DNA of 64,000 nt from Gemmatimonadota bacterium. Lineage in GTDB: Bacteria; Gemmatimonadota; Gemmatimonadetes; Gemmatimonadales; GWC2-71-9. Made by a program: the position numbers and the translations under genes. The DNA is taken from assembly GCA_040388535.1 (NCBI GenBank), contig JAZKBR010000001.1, positions 668,821-732,820 on the forward strand, in the 5' to 3' direction. Below are positions 26,740 through 34,644 of the stretch, one piece after another; position 1 is the first letter of the stretch, and each line of letters opens with the position of its first letter. The notes under the pieces are model-generated. The model did no database searches, was not told the origin of the DNA, and worked only from the letters and a program-made list of their open reading frames with translations.

Positions 26740-26890
26740 TAGTCGGTGGCCACAACGGCACCACGCGAGAAAGTCCCAGGACGAAGAAGGGTGAAGCGAA
26801 CACACCTGTTCGTCTTCGTATACTCAGGGGGCGTTCTGGGACCTCCCAAACAAAACGGCCCGCCAGTGATGGCGGGCCGTTTTGTTGTAT
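26740..26890 (+). ncRNA. candidate small structured RNA with intrinsic terminator
   Basis: Between the convergent ends of lgt and the iron permease. One 11-bp helix pairs 26773-26783 with 26832-26842 (one G-U), enclosing a 9-bp helix with one bulge pairing 26793-26801 with 26808-26817 around the loop ACACCT. It is followed by a 16-bp hairpin at 26849-26886 and a U-rich tail. A candidate promoter is upstream. No known RNA family was recognised, and the strand is uncertain because the hairpins are symmetrical. It might instead be only a complex bidirectional terminator. Confidence 0.4.
26849..26886. terminator. strong bidirectional intrinsic terminator
   Basis: A perfect 16-bp stem (AACAAAACGGCCCGCC with its complement) around the loop AGTGAT, with A-rich left and T-rich right flanks so that both strands give a hairpin followed by U residues. 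It separates convergent lgt and the FTR1 gene. Confidence 0.85.
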
Positions 26891-26927
26891 CGATCGACGG
26901 CGACTGAAGTCGCCGCTCGGCCTGCGC

Positions 26928-29033
26928 TTATCGCTGCTTCGCGATGTCTTCCGCGCTCGCCTCGACCACGGCTTCCTTGAGACGCTCGACTTCGCCGCGC
27001 AGCGCTGCCAGATCCCCTTCCATCCGCTCCAGTGAGCGCAGCATGGCCACTTCGCGGCCGGGGCCTTCCGTGACAGCCGAGAGGACGACCGGGGCCGCCA
27101 GCGGGGCGCTGGGGGCCTCGGTGCGCTTGCGCGCCTCTGCGGGACGCTGGACCAGGAAGAGGTAGCCAACAGCGACAATGGCAAGCGTGGCGAGAATGCC
27201 CTGCGCCAGCAACGATTCGAGGGTCGGGTAGATCCCCAGCGCCGGCCACCGTGGCCAGCCGAGGAGGATCGTGGTCGGCACGGCGCCGCCCGCCTGCAGC
27301 TCGGCGATCGCCTTCCCCGCAAAGACAAAGGCCGTGTAGTAGAGGAAGCCACTCGTGACCGCAAAGAACGGCTTGAGCGGGAGCTTCACGCCCCACTTGT
27401 TGATCGCGACGTACACCACCGCGAGCGCGATACTGCCGACGAGGATCCCCAACGTGACCGGCCAGAAGGTGCCGCCGACCTCACCCCCGGACACGTAGAG
27501 CGCCTTGTAGAAGAGCACCGTCTCGAAGCCTTCGCGATAGACGGCGAGGAATGCGGCCGACGCCAGCGCGAACGCCGAGCCACCGGTAACGGCGACCTGC
27601 ACGCGCTCCTTCACGAAGGCAGTCCACTTGGCGACTTCCATCTTCGACAGCAGCCAGTAGCTCACGTAGAAGAGCACGCCGACCGCTGCGACCATCGTGA
27701 AGCCTTCCATTGACTCGCGATGCGCCGGCGAAAGCACGAAGACGGTCTCGAGCAGCACGGCGGTGAGCAACGAGAGGAGCACCGCGGCACCGACGCCGAT
27801 ATGGATGTCGCGCTTCCGGTGCCCGGCGCCGGTCTTGACGAGGAAGGCCATCAGCGCGCCGATGATCAGGATCGCCTCGAGCCCTTCGCGGAGCATGATG
27901 ACCAGCGACTGGAGAAAGAGATTCGTCGGCGAGAGGGTGTCACCGACCACCCGTTCGGCCTGCTCGAGCGAGGCCGCGAGCTCACGCTGCACGCCATCGA
28001 GTTCTGCCGGCGTGGCACCACCGGCGACCCGGGTCCGCAGCGTCGCGAAAGTCGCTTCGAGCGTGGTCGCGAGTTCGGGGCGCTTGGCGCGCACAGTGCG
28101 TTCGACCTTCTCGAAGGCGAGATAGGCATCAAAGGCGGCCGAGACCGCTTCCTGATGGCTTCCTGCTGCTGCCAGTTCGCCAGCCTCCTTCACCTTGCCA
28201 CGCACCGCGGTAAATACCTGCGCCGTCACCGCGGCATCATCACCCGCGGGCTGAAAGGCACGCACGGCGGCGAGTCGCGCCGGCGAGGCCACCGGACCAA
28301 GCTCGGCCAGCACCTGGTCATCGGAGAGCTTCGCCACGGCGGGGAATGCGCGGAGCGAGGTGGGCACCTCTCCAGCGGGCTTCGCCTGCCGGAGGGTGGC
28401 CGCATAGAGTGCCAGGGCCCAGCGATCGTCCGCCGAGAGCCGCGTCTCGAACGAAGGCATCGCGGTACCGGCCACGCCGATAGTGACCCGCTGATAGAAC
28501 GCCAGCGGCGACACGTCGTGTAGTGCAGCGTAATTGGTGAGGTTGGTCGGAACCGGCGTCAGGGCACGGGCCGCTGGGCCATCGCCCCGGCCGGCATCAC
28601 CGTGACAAGCGCGACACTCGCGGGCGTACAGTTCGGCACCACGAGCGAGCGAGGGCGTGTGTTCCGGGATCTCTACCAGAACCACCCGCAGTCCGATCGC
28701 GAGCGCATCGGTCATCCGCTTGATGCCGGCATCGACCGAATCCGGTGCGCCGATCCGCCCGACCAGCAGAAGCACCCGGTCGAGATCCGCCTCGGTGGCC
28801 GCGGCAACCGACGCCGGCAGCAGCTTCGCGGTGCGCTTGGCTTCAGTGAGGAAGAGCTTTGCTTCGTCGACTTCAGCCGCTGCAACCACCCGCCCGCCAA
28901 CCACGCCGATCCGGTACTCCTGAGCCGCAAGCTGCGCTGACGCCGCGATGCGCCGCGCGACGGCCGCCGAATCCGTAGTCGTCATCGAGCCCGTGAGGGC
29001 AAGCAGGATGGTTGTCGCCTGAATGAGAATCAT
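26928..29033 (-). CDS. cytochrome c-FTR1 fusion iron permease
   Basis: A 701-residue protein. Residues 1-20 act as a signal sequence. A monohaem cytochrome c domain follows (CRACH at 140-144, distal Met near AMPSF 191-195). After a helical linker (265-365) comes an FTR1/EfeU permease with the two iron motifs LREGLEAIL (381-389) and YREGFETVL (499-507), about seven membrane segments, and a C-terminal coiled coil. It would import ferric iron, possibly after redox steps by the haem domain (inference). ATG 29033 is used; a TTG at 29039 is in frame. A Fur-box match covers both starts. Confidence 0.85.
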   Translation of the reverse strand: MILIQATTILLALTGSMTTTDSAAVARRIAASAQLAAQEYRIGVVGGRVVAAAEVDEAKLFLTEAKRTAKLLPASVAAATEADLDRVLLLVGRIGAPDSVDAGIKRMTDALAIGLRVVLVEIPEHTPSLARGAELYARECRACHGDAGRGDGPAARALTPVPTNLTNYAALHDVSPLAFYQRVTIGVAGTAMPSFETRLSADDRWALALYAATLRQAKPAGEVPTSLRAFPAVAKLSDDQVLAELGPVASPARLAAVRAFQPAGDDAAVTAQVFTAVRGKVKEAGELAAAGSHQEAVSAAFDAYLAFEKVERTVRAKRPELATTLEATFATLRTRVAGGATPAELDGVQRELAASLEQAERVVGDTLSPTNLFLQSLVIMLREGLEAILIIGALMAFLVKTGAGHRKRDIHIGVGAAVLLSLLTAVLLETVFVLSPAHRESMEGFTMVAAVGVLFYVSYWLLSKMEVAKWTAFVKERVQVAVTGGSAFALASAAFLAVYREGFETVLFYKALYVSGGEVGGTFWPVTLGILVGSIALAVVYVAINKWGVKLPLKPFFAVTSGFLYYTAFVFAGKAIAELQAGGAVPTTILLGWPRWPALGIYPTLESLLAQGILATLAIVAVGYLFLVQRPAEARKRTEAPSAPLAAPVVLSAVTEGPGREVAMLRSLERMEGDLAALRGEVERLKEAVVEASAEDIAKQR

Positions 29034-29038
29034 TATCA
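29024..29038. promoter_or_regulatory. Fur box overlapping the iron-permease start codon
   Basis: TGAGAATCATTATCA matches the 7-1-7 Fur consensus TGATAATnATTATCA at 14 of 15 positions and overlaps the ATG and TTG start candidates. With a -10-like TAGTAT at 29066-29061 on the minus strand it would lie just downstream of transcription start, a good place for iron-dependent repression. Confidence 0.7.
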
Positions 29039-29086
29039 AACGCTTTTTTGAAGTCGGGAAATACTAGAGGCCACCCGTCGGGATTG

Positions 29087-29467
29087 CTACCCCTCGAGGA
29101 TCGCGACGGCCGCCGCGACGTCGCGGCTATGGGAGAGGGAGAGGTGAATGGTGACCCGGTGCGGCCGGAGCAGTTCGGCAGCCCGGCCAGTCAACTCGAC
29201 TTCCGGCCGGCCGTCGGGGAGGCGACGGACCCCGATCTCGCGCCAGCCCACGGCCCGTGCTCCGGGGAGCACCTGCAGCGCCTTGTAGACAGCCTCCTTG
29301 GCCGCCAGCCGCGCCGCGAACGCGGGGGCCGGGTCGCCGAGCGACTCGACATACTCTCGCTCGAAATCGGTAAGGGTCCGATCAAGAATCCTCCCGCCGT
29401 GGCGAGCCAGCAGGGCCCGCGCCCGCGGCAACTCGACCACGTCGAGACCTACGGCGACTATGGCCAT
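29087..29467 (-). CDS. acpS: holo-[acyl-carrier-protein] synthase-like
   Basis: A 126-residue 4'-phosphopantetheinyl transferase with the AcpS motifs VGLDVVELPR (metal-binding Asp) and FAARLAAKEAVYKAL (Glu and Lys), and a C-terminal strand HLSLSHSRDVAAAV with the S-H-S. It transfers phosphopantetheine from CoA to apo-ACP. The ATG at 29467 begins the conserved core; the longer open frame upstream overlaps its neighbour and is not AcpS-like. It overlaps the preceding gene by 10 bp. Confidence 0.9.
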   Translation of the reverse strand: MAIVAVGLDVVELPRARALLARHGGRILDRTLTDFEREYVESLGDPAPAFAARLAAKEAVYKALQVLPGARAVGWREIGVRRLPDGRPEVELTGRAAELLRPHRVTIHLSLSHSRDVAAAVAILEG

Positions 29468-30069
29468 GGCAACGACCAGAACGCCCGGCTCACCGGCGCA
29501 AACCACGCCGGCGCCGGCAACTGACCGCCGAGCCAGCCGGCCACGAGCAGGCCAACGACGACAATCACCCCGGCCGCTATCCAGAACGGCTGCATCGGTC
29601 GTCGCCACGCCGCGATTTCATCGGCCAGCGCTCGCCACCTCGCGGCATCGACAGAAGCGACACGCTCGGCCCCCTCCCAGCCGGTCGTGACCGCGAGTGC
29701 CCGCGCCCGTCGCGAGGCCGGGTCATCGGGCACCCCTTCGAGCCGCTCCAGTGCCATCCCCTCGGCCAGCAGTCGCTGCAGCAGTGCATCCGCCACTTCG
29801 GCGTCGGGGAGCAAGGCCGCGAGTCGCTTGCCAGGAAAGCGCGCGTGGGCGGCGGCGCTGCGCATGATGGCCTCAGCGTCTCCGAGCACGCGCATACGCA
29901 ACGACCGGACGGCGCCCTCGAAGGCTTCCCGCCAGGCGGCGTGCTCCATCGTGCCTGCGCCCTTCGCGGAGACGAGCGCGTCAAGCAACGCCAGCCGGAC
30001 GTCGTCGTAGGGCGTCTTGCGCGCTGGGTCGGCGAGACGACCGAGATCAGGAGCGAGCGGTTCAGTCAT
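29458..30069 (-). CDS. hypothetical protein with C-terminal membrane anchor
   Basis: A 203-residue protein not recognised. The first 150 residues are helical and charged, without Cys or known motif (PDLGRLADPARKTPYDD at the start, LRMRVLGDAEAIMR in the middle). Residues about 168-188 form one membrane segment (FWIAAGVIVVVGLLVAGWLG), placing the helical domain in the cytoplasm if the tail is short. It starts at ATGA overlapping the CYTH stop and overlaps acpS by 10 bp, so it is part of a tightly coupled operon. Confidence 0.62.
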   Translation of the reverse strand: MTEPLAPDLGRLADPARKTPYDDVRLALLDALVSAKGAGTMEHAAWREAFEGAVRSLRMRVLGDAEAIMRSAAAHARFPGKRLAALLPDAEVADALLQRLLAEGMALERLEGVPDDPASRRARALAVTTGWEGAERVASVDAARWRALADEIAAWRRPMQPFWIAAGVIVVVGLLVAGWLGGQLPAPAWFAPVSRAFWSLPWP

Positions 30070-30656
30070 CGTGGCCAATGGGCCGGCATTTCGTCGGGAG
30101 ATTCGAGCGCGAGCCTTGCCGGGTGCCCGTTCCGGGCCGCGAACTGCGCCGCGAACACCGCCAGCGGTTCCGCGCTGAAGCTCGCTCGGTCGAGTCCGGT
30201 CACGACGATTGCCGCTTCGATTGAATCGCGATCGCCCTCGACCTCGACGAGCGTGTCGCCGTCGGGGTACCACTCGAGTCGCACCATCGCTCCGCCGACA
30301 TCGAACACCTCGACGTAGCGATCAATGGCGTGGATCACTTCGAAGCGGAGTTGCCGCAGCAGCGTCGCAGCGGGCGCACCGCCCGAGAGCATGCTCTCCA
30401 CTTCGGGTCGCGCCTTGTAACCGTGCAGATCGACGGTGGTCGCACCCTTCCAGCCGAGCACTTCGTGCACCGAGCCGTCGGCCTGCTGATAGGAACGCAC
30501 CCGCACTACTTCGTCGGCGAGCGCAAACTCGCCGCCGCGATCGAAGCGACGGTCGAGCATTCGCCCGGCAAACGAGGGCCGATGGCCCGCGTCGCTGAGC
30601 CGACGACGCAGCGCGTCGGCATCGGGCACCACTGCCTTCAATTCGAGTTCTAGCAG
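30066..30656 (-). CDS. CYTH domain protein (triphosphate tunnel metalloenzyme), CTG start proposed
   Basis: A 196-residue protein of the CYTH superfamily (class IV adenylate cyclase, thiamine triphosphatase, inorganic triphosphatase). The signature ExExK is ELELK immediately at the start. Beta-strand residues typical of the tunnel follow (VVRVRSYQ, GWKGATT, RLEWYPDGDTLVEVEGD). If translation began at TTG 30641 the protein would open MKAVV and lose both metal-binding Glu residues. CTG at 30656 gives MLELELK and has GGAGG 7 nt upstream. It overlaps the HAD gene stop. The substrate is unknown; it lies between phosphatase and acpS genes. Confidence 0.78.
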   Translation of the reverse strand: MLELELKAVVPDADALRRRLSDAGHRPSFAGRMLDRRFDRGGEFALADEVVRVRSYQQADGSVHEVLGWKGATTVDLHGYKARPEVESMLSGGAPAATLLRQLRFEVIHAIDRYVEVFDVGGAMVRLEWYPDGDTLVEVEGDRDSIEAAIVVTGLDRASFSAEPLAVFAAQFAARNGHPARLALESPDEMPAHWPR

Positions 30657-31345
30657 AGGAGTGCCTCCATCACGGCCGCGGTATCGGTAAAGGTCTCGAA
30701 CGAACGATATGCCCCGGCGGCATCAAGCTCGGCCACCGAATAGGAGCCGGTCGCGACCCCGATGGCACGCGCGCCAATGGAAGCGCCGCAGGTCACGTCA
30801 GCCGGCGTGTCGCCCAGGATCACGACATCGTGGCCTGACGGAAGATGACCAAGGAATGCTTCAGCGCGCGCGGCGGCGATCGGCGGCAAGTCGGGGCGGT
30901 GCCCGCTGTCGGAGCCAAATGCGCCGAGGGCAAAGCGGTCGAAGGCGAGCCCGGCCGCAGCCAGCTTGAGACGCGCTCCGGGAACGATGTTTCCGGTCAG
31001 GAGCCCCACCAGCACATCGTCGCGCAGCTCGAGTGCCGCGAGCAATTCGGTGATCCCAGGCAGCGTGCGCACCAGATGACCGCGCTCGCCGAGCACCCGC
31101 TCGAGATGGTTCACGTAGCGGCTCAGGAGAAAATCAGTCTGTTCCGGCGTAGCGCGATCAGGAGCACCGGCCGCGTGATAGAGCTCGCGCACGATCTGCG
31201 GATCAGTCTTGCCGTCGAAGCGTACTGACTCGAAGAACGAGGTATCGGCAAACTCCTCGGCGAAGGCGGCCTCGATGGCTCGCCGGCCGGCGGAGGCGCT
31301 CAGCAGCAGCGTGCCGTCGATATCGAAGAGTACCAGCCGTTTCAT
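30650..31345 (-). CDS. HAD-superfamily phosphatase (phosphoglycolate phosphatase-like)
   Basis: A 231-residue haloacid-dehalogenase-like hydrolase. Motif I is LFDIDGTLLL (nucleophile Asp), motif II LLTGN, and motif IV VILGDTPADV. The helical cap lies between residues about 15 and 95, as in type I phosphoglycolate/beta-phosphoglucomutase relatives. It starts as TGATG overlapping the NlpC/P60 stop and its own stop lies within the next gene. The substrate is not determined. Confidence 0.85.
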   Translation of the reverse strand: MKRLVLFDIDGTLLLSASAGRRAIEAAFAEEFADTSFFESVRFDGKTDPQIVRELYHAAGAPDRATPEQTDFLLSRYVNHLERVLGERGHLVRTLPGITELLAALELRDDVLVGLLTGNIVPGARLKLAAAGLAFDRFALGAFGSDSGHRPDLPPIAAARAEAFLGHLPSGHDVVILGDTPADVTCGASIGARAIGVATGSYSVAELDAAGAYRSFETFTDTAAVMEALLC

Positions 31346-32127
31346 CAGGCGAGTCGGCGGATGCCGACGAGCCGGGCGCGTAGCGGTGCGGCGCGACTTC
31401 CGATGCCCCAGGGCTCGAGGGTGACCTGCCCCGTTTCGACGGTGCTGTGGACGATATGCTCGTCGGGGGCCAGTATCGCGACGTGCGTGATGGCACTGCT
31501 GTCGGCGCCACGGAAGAAGGCGAGATCGCCACGACGGCGTTCGATGAAGTCGACCTCGGTACCGTACTCGATCTGGTCACGGGCATCGCGCGAAATCGGG
31601 ACGCCGCGTGCGAGGAAGGTGGTCTGCACCAGCCCCGAGCAGTCGATCCCGGATGCGGTGATGCCACCCCAGAGGTACGGCGAGCCGGCGAACTCGCGCC
31701 ACGCCCAGGCATCGGGGAAATCGTTCTGCGCATCGGAGACGACGTTGTAGTACGGACGCACCCGGCCGGCCAGCACCGTCGCGGCCGATCCATCGGGGAG
31801 GCGGACCCGATCGGGGCCTTCGATCACGAGTCGCGAACGATGTGGCGCGCGCAAGGCGACACCAACACTGTCTTCGAGTAGCGCGCCCTCGGACCAGCCG
31901 GAAACACCGAGCCACTGCTCGGCCTCGCTGAAATCCACGTGCCGCACGTAACCCTCGTGAATCCACCCTTCGTAGTCGTCCACGACGGTGCGAACGCGGA
32001 GCATCCGGCCTTCGTGGCCGAGCACCTCGGCGCCCTCACCCAGCACCATCTGGGAGACTTGTTCGGTAGCGAGTGTTGGTCCGGCGAGAAGTGGAGCGAC
32101 AGCCTTGGTGACCAGAATTGCTTTCAC
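31345..32127 (-). CDS. NlpC/P60 cysteine peptidase with SH3b domain
   Basis: A 260-residue peptidoglycan-type endopeptidase. The N-terminal part has SH3b-like strands (EVLGHEGRMLRVRTVVDD, then GWIHEGYV). The C-terminal NlpC/P60 domain shows catalytic GIDCSGLVQ (Cys), THVAILAPD (His) and a third polar residue after HIVHST. Members cut D-Glu-meso-DAP bonds. No signal peptide is evident, so it may be cytoplasmic or act on recycled murein peptides, like some YkfC relatives. The start is GTG at 32127 (GTGA overlap with the microprotein). Confidence 0.82.
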   Translation of the reverse strand: MKAILVTKAVAPLLAGPTLATEQVSQMVLGEGAEVLGHEGRMLRVRTVVDDYEGWIHEGYVRHVDFSEAEQWLGVSGWSEGALLEDSVGVALRAPHRSRLVIEGPDRVRLPDGSAATVLAGRVRPYYNVVSDAQNDFPDAWAWREFAGSPYLWGGITASGIDCSGLVQTTFLARGVPISRDARDQIEYGTEVDFIERRRGDLAFFRGADSSAITHVAILAPDEHIVHSTVETGQVTLEPWGIGSRAAPLRARLVGIRRLA

Positions 32128-32312
32128 GCCGATTGATCCTTTGCGGCACAGGTTCGGCAGCGGGTGACGCCGCGAATGGTGCAGACGAGACAGAGAAAGG
32201 TGCCACACACCTCGCACGGGTACCCTTCGGAGGCGCGATCTTCGCGACCGCACGCGCGACAGATCATCGCATCGCGTTCCGTAATGGGTGGGCGCTGGTG
32301 TGTGGTCGCCAT
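32124..32312 (-). CDS. zinc-finger microprotein with four CxxC pairs
   Basis: A 62-residue protein with eight cysteines as four CxxC pairs (CRACG, CEVCG, CLVC, CRTC), enough for two zinc sites, a B-box- or double-zinc-ribbon-like layout. It is preceded by a short polar start MATTHQRPPIT. The ATG overlaps the NtrC-like stop (TGATG) and its stop overlaps the NlpC/P60 start (GTGA), so it is translated with both. No function is known; a protein-protein adaptor is plausible. Confidence 0.75.
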   Translation of the reverse strand: MATTHQRPPITERDAMICRACGREDRASEGYPCEVCGTFLCLVCTIRGVTRCRTCAAKDQSA

Positions 32313-33661
32313 CAGTGTGGAATCGCGTAACGCTTGATCTTGGCGATCAAGGTGGCCCGGGAGATGCCCAGTTCCTGCGCCGCGCGGGTCCGGTTTCCGC
32401 CGTGATGCTTGAGCGTCCGGTCGATATGCATCCGCTCCACCTCCTCCATCGTCAGCGGCGTGTGCCGCCGATCGAACGGCCCCGAGCGTGCGCGGAACTC
32501 TCCCGGCAGATGCTCGGCCCCGATCTGTGGCTGACCGCGTGCCAGCAGCAGCGCGCGTTCGAGCACGTTACGCATCTCGCGCACATTCCCCGGCCAGCCG
32601 TGATGCAGCAGGCGATCGAAGGCATCGTCCGAAATCTTCGTTGGCGCGCCCGGCATCGACGGCGCCAGCTCCCGGAGGAAGCGGCGGATCAAGGTAAGAA
32701 TATCATCCTGACCCCGGTCGCGAAGGGGCGGCACCTCGAGTGGCATCACGTTGAGCCGGTAGTACAGGTCTTCGCGGAATCGTCCCGATTCGACCATCGT
32801 CGACAGCGATCGCGAGGTCGCGGCGACGACCCGGATATCCACCGGAATTTCCCGGGTCCCACCCGCACGCCGGAACGCCCGCTGTTCAAGCACGGCGTCG
32901 ATCTTGGCCTGCAACTCCAACGGCAAGTCGGCGACTTCGTCGAGAAAGAGGGTGCCGCCGTCCGCAACCTCGAGCAGCCCCTGCCGTCGCGCCCCTCCCT
33001 CAGGAGTGTCGACCGTCTGTTCCCGACCGAAGAGTTCGAGGTCGAGCCAGCTCGCGTCGCCGGTGCCGCAGGCGACCTCGATGAACGGCGCGCTCGAGCG
33101 CGGCGAGAGATCGTGCAGCAGACGGGCCGCCCATCGCTTGCCGCTGCCGCTCTCCCCGTGAATGAGGACCGCCGTACGATCGTTGCGGGCCAGGACCGAG
33201 AGCTGGTGCGCAAACTCGCGCATCACCACGGAGCCACCAAGCGAATCGAGGCCGTCGGTGGTGGCGCTCTGGCCGATGAGGGTCCGGTTGACCCGGCGAA
33301 GTCGGACCTTCTCGGCAGCGCGGGTGACCGCAGCGCCGAGGTGCTCGAGGTCGACCGGCTTGACGAGGAAGTTTTCGGCGCCGGCCTGCATCGCCTGCAC
33401 CGCAGTGGCAATGGCGGCATCGCCGGTCATCATGATGACCGCGGTATCGCGAGTGCGGAATTGTTCGAGGACTTCGAGGCCGTCCATTCCGGGAAGGCCG
33501 AGGTCAAGCAGGACCACGTCGGGGCGGGCACGATCGAAGGTGACCAGGCCAGCTTCGCCGCTGAGTTCCGTGAAGACATCCCAGCCGCGATGCTCGAAAT
33601 ACGCGCCGATATTCTTCAGCAGCGTCACGTCGTCGTCGATCAGGAGCAGCGATTCGGTCAT
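32312..33661 (-). CDS. NtrC-family response regulator lacking the GAFTGA motif
   Basis: A 449-residue protein: receiver (1-120, phospho-acceptor Asp53 in LLDLGLPGMDG, FLVKP at 98-102), AAA+ domain (130-365, Walker A GESGSGK 169-175, Walker B LFLDE 238-242, LYYRLNVMPL), and a Fis-type helix-turn-helix (about 405-446, RAAQELGISRATLIAKI). Between ELFGRE and LLEVADGG, where sigma54 activators carry GAFTGA, the sequence is QTVDTPEGGARRQ with no such motif. So it may not engage sigma54. ATG 33661 begins the receiver. No sensor kinase is adjacent. Confidence 0.88.
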   Translation of the reverse strand: MTESLLLIDDDVTLLKNIGAYFEHRGWDVFTELSGEAGLVTFDRARPDVVLLDLGLPGMDGLEVLEQFRTRDTAVIMMTGDAAIATAVQAMQAGAENFLVKPVDLEHLGAAVTRAAEKVRLRRVNRTLIGQSATTDGLDSLGGSVVMREFAHQLSVLARNDRTAVLIHGESGSGKRWAARLLHDLSPRSSAPFIEVACGTGDASWLDLELFGREQTVDTPEGGARRQGLLEVADGGTLFLDEVADLPLELQAKIDAVLEQRAFRRAGGTREIPVDIRVVAATSRSLSTMVESGRFREDLYYRLNVMPLEVPPLRDRGQDDILTLIRRFLRELAPSMPGAPTKISDDAFDRLLHHGWPGNVREMRNVLERALLLARGQPQIGAEHLPGEFRARSGPFDRRHTPLTMEEVERMHIDRTLKHHGGNRTRAAQELGISRATLIAKIKRYAIPH

Positions 33662-33741
33662 GGGGTCGGCACGTCGTTCGGGGTGGCGGAAGCTAAGCCG
33701 GACGTCCAATAACTTACCACTTCATTTCGGGGAGGGGCCCG

Positions 33742-34644
33742 TCAGCCGGGATGCGCCACCCGGATCGCCCCCGGGACCACGGTGGCCACGAACGGGGTCT
33801 CGCCCCCGGCCTCGCCGTCCAACTGCACTGGCTGCGGGCCCTCCAGCGTCCGGACCGAGATTTCCTTCCCCCGCGCATAGCCCACGAAGACGTCCTTGCC
33901 GTAGGTGCCGGAAGCATCGCGGAGGAGGTCCCAGACCGCTCGGACGCTCCCCCCAACCGAATTGGATTGGAACACCACCAGGTCGAGCAGGCCGTCTTCC
34001 GGAGAGATGCCCTGACCCAGCCGGATGATCGGCGGGATGATGTCGCCGCAATTGGCCACCAGCAGCATCGCGGCGTCGAGTTGCGTCACCGAGCCATCGA
34101 CAGTGATCTCGTAGGGGACGCTGCGAACCTGGGGCAGCACCCGGAGCGTGGTGGCGAAGTAGGCCATCATTCCCCATTTGTGCTTCTGCCGCGAGGGCGT
34201 CTCGGTCATCACCCGCGCATCGGCGCCGGCCCCGCACGCGACGGCGAAGTAGTGGGTGCCGTCGTACCGTTCCATCCGACCGAGATCGAGCGGGCGGACG
34301 CTGCCCCGCAGGATCGCATCGATCGCTTTGACCGGATTGTTCGGGAGCTTGAGATTTCCTGCGAGCAGATTGCCGGTGCCGCCGGGAATGACTCCGAGCG
34401 TGACATCGGTGCCGACCAGCGCCGCGGCCGCCTGCATCGTGGTACCATCGCCGCCGAAGACCGCGACCATGTCGACGCCACTGCTGACACCATACTCCGA
34501 CAGCTTCCTTGCATCCCCCGGACCACCTGTGGCGAGGGTTTCGAGTTCCCACCCTGCTGTGCGAAAGACCTGTTCGATTCCCTTGACCGCCGCGGCCGCC
34601 GTACGCGCAGCGTTGGGATTCGCAATCAACAACGCCTTGGCCAA
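33742..34644 (-). CDS. diacylglycerol/lipid kinase family protein (YegS-like)
   Basis: A 300-residue protein of the DAGK catalytic superfamily. It shows LLIANPNA at the start, VAVFGGDGTTMQAAAAL with the GGDG nucleotide-binding loop, and GVIPGGTGNLLAGN. The C-terminal half is the beta-rich lid typical of YegS/BmrU. It would phosphorylate a lipid alcohol. The start is TTG at 34644, abutting the TamB stop (TAATTG), with AAGGA 7 nt before it, so it forms an operon with the envelope genes upstream. Confidence 0.82.
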   Translation of the reverse strand: MAKALLIANPNAARTAAAAVKGIEQVFRTAGWELETLATGGPGDARKLSEYGVSSGVDMVAVFGGDGTTMQAAAALVGTDVTLGVIPGGTGNLLAGNLKLPNNPVKAIDAILRGSVRPLDLGRMERYDGTHYFAVACGAGADARVMTETPSRQKHKWGMMAYFATTLRVLPQVRSVPYEITVDGSVTQLDAAMLLVANCGDIIPPIIRLGQGISPEDGLLDLVVFQSNSVGGSVRAVWDLLRDASGTYGKDVFVGYARGKEISVRTLEGPQPVQLDGEAGGETPFVATVVPGAIRVAHPG

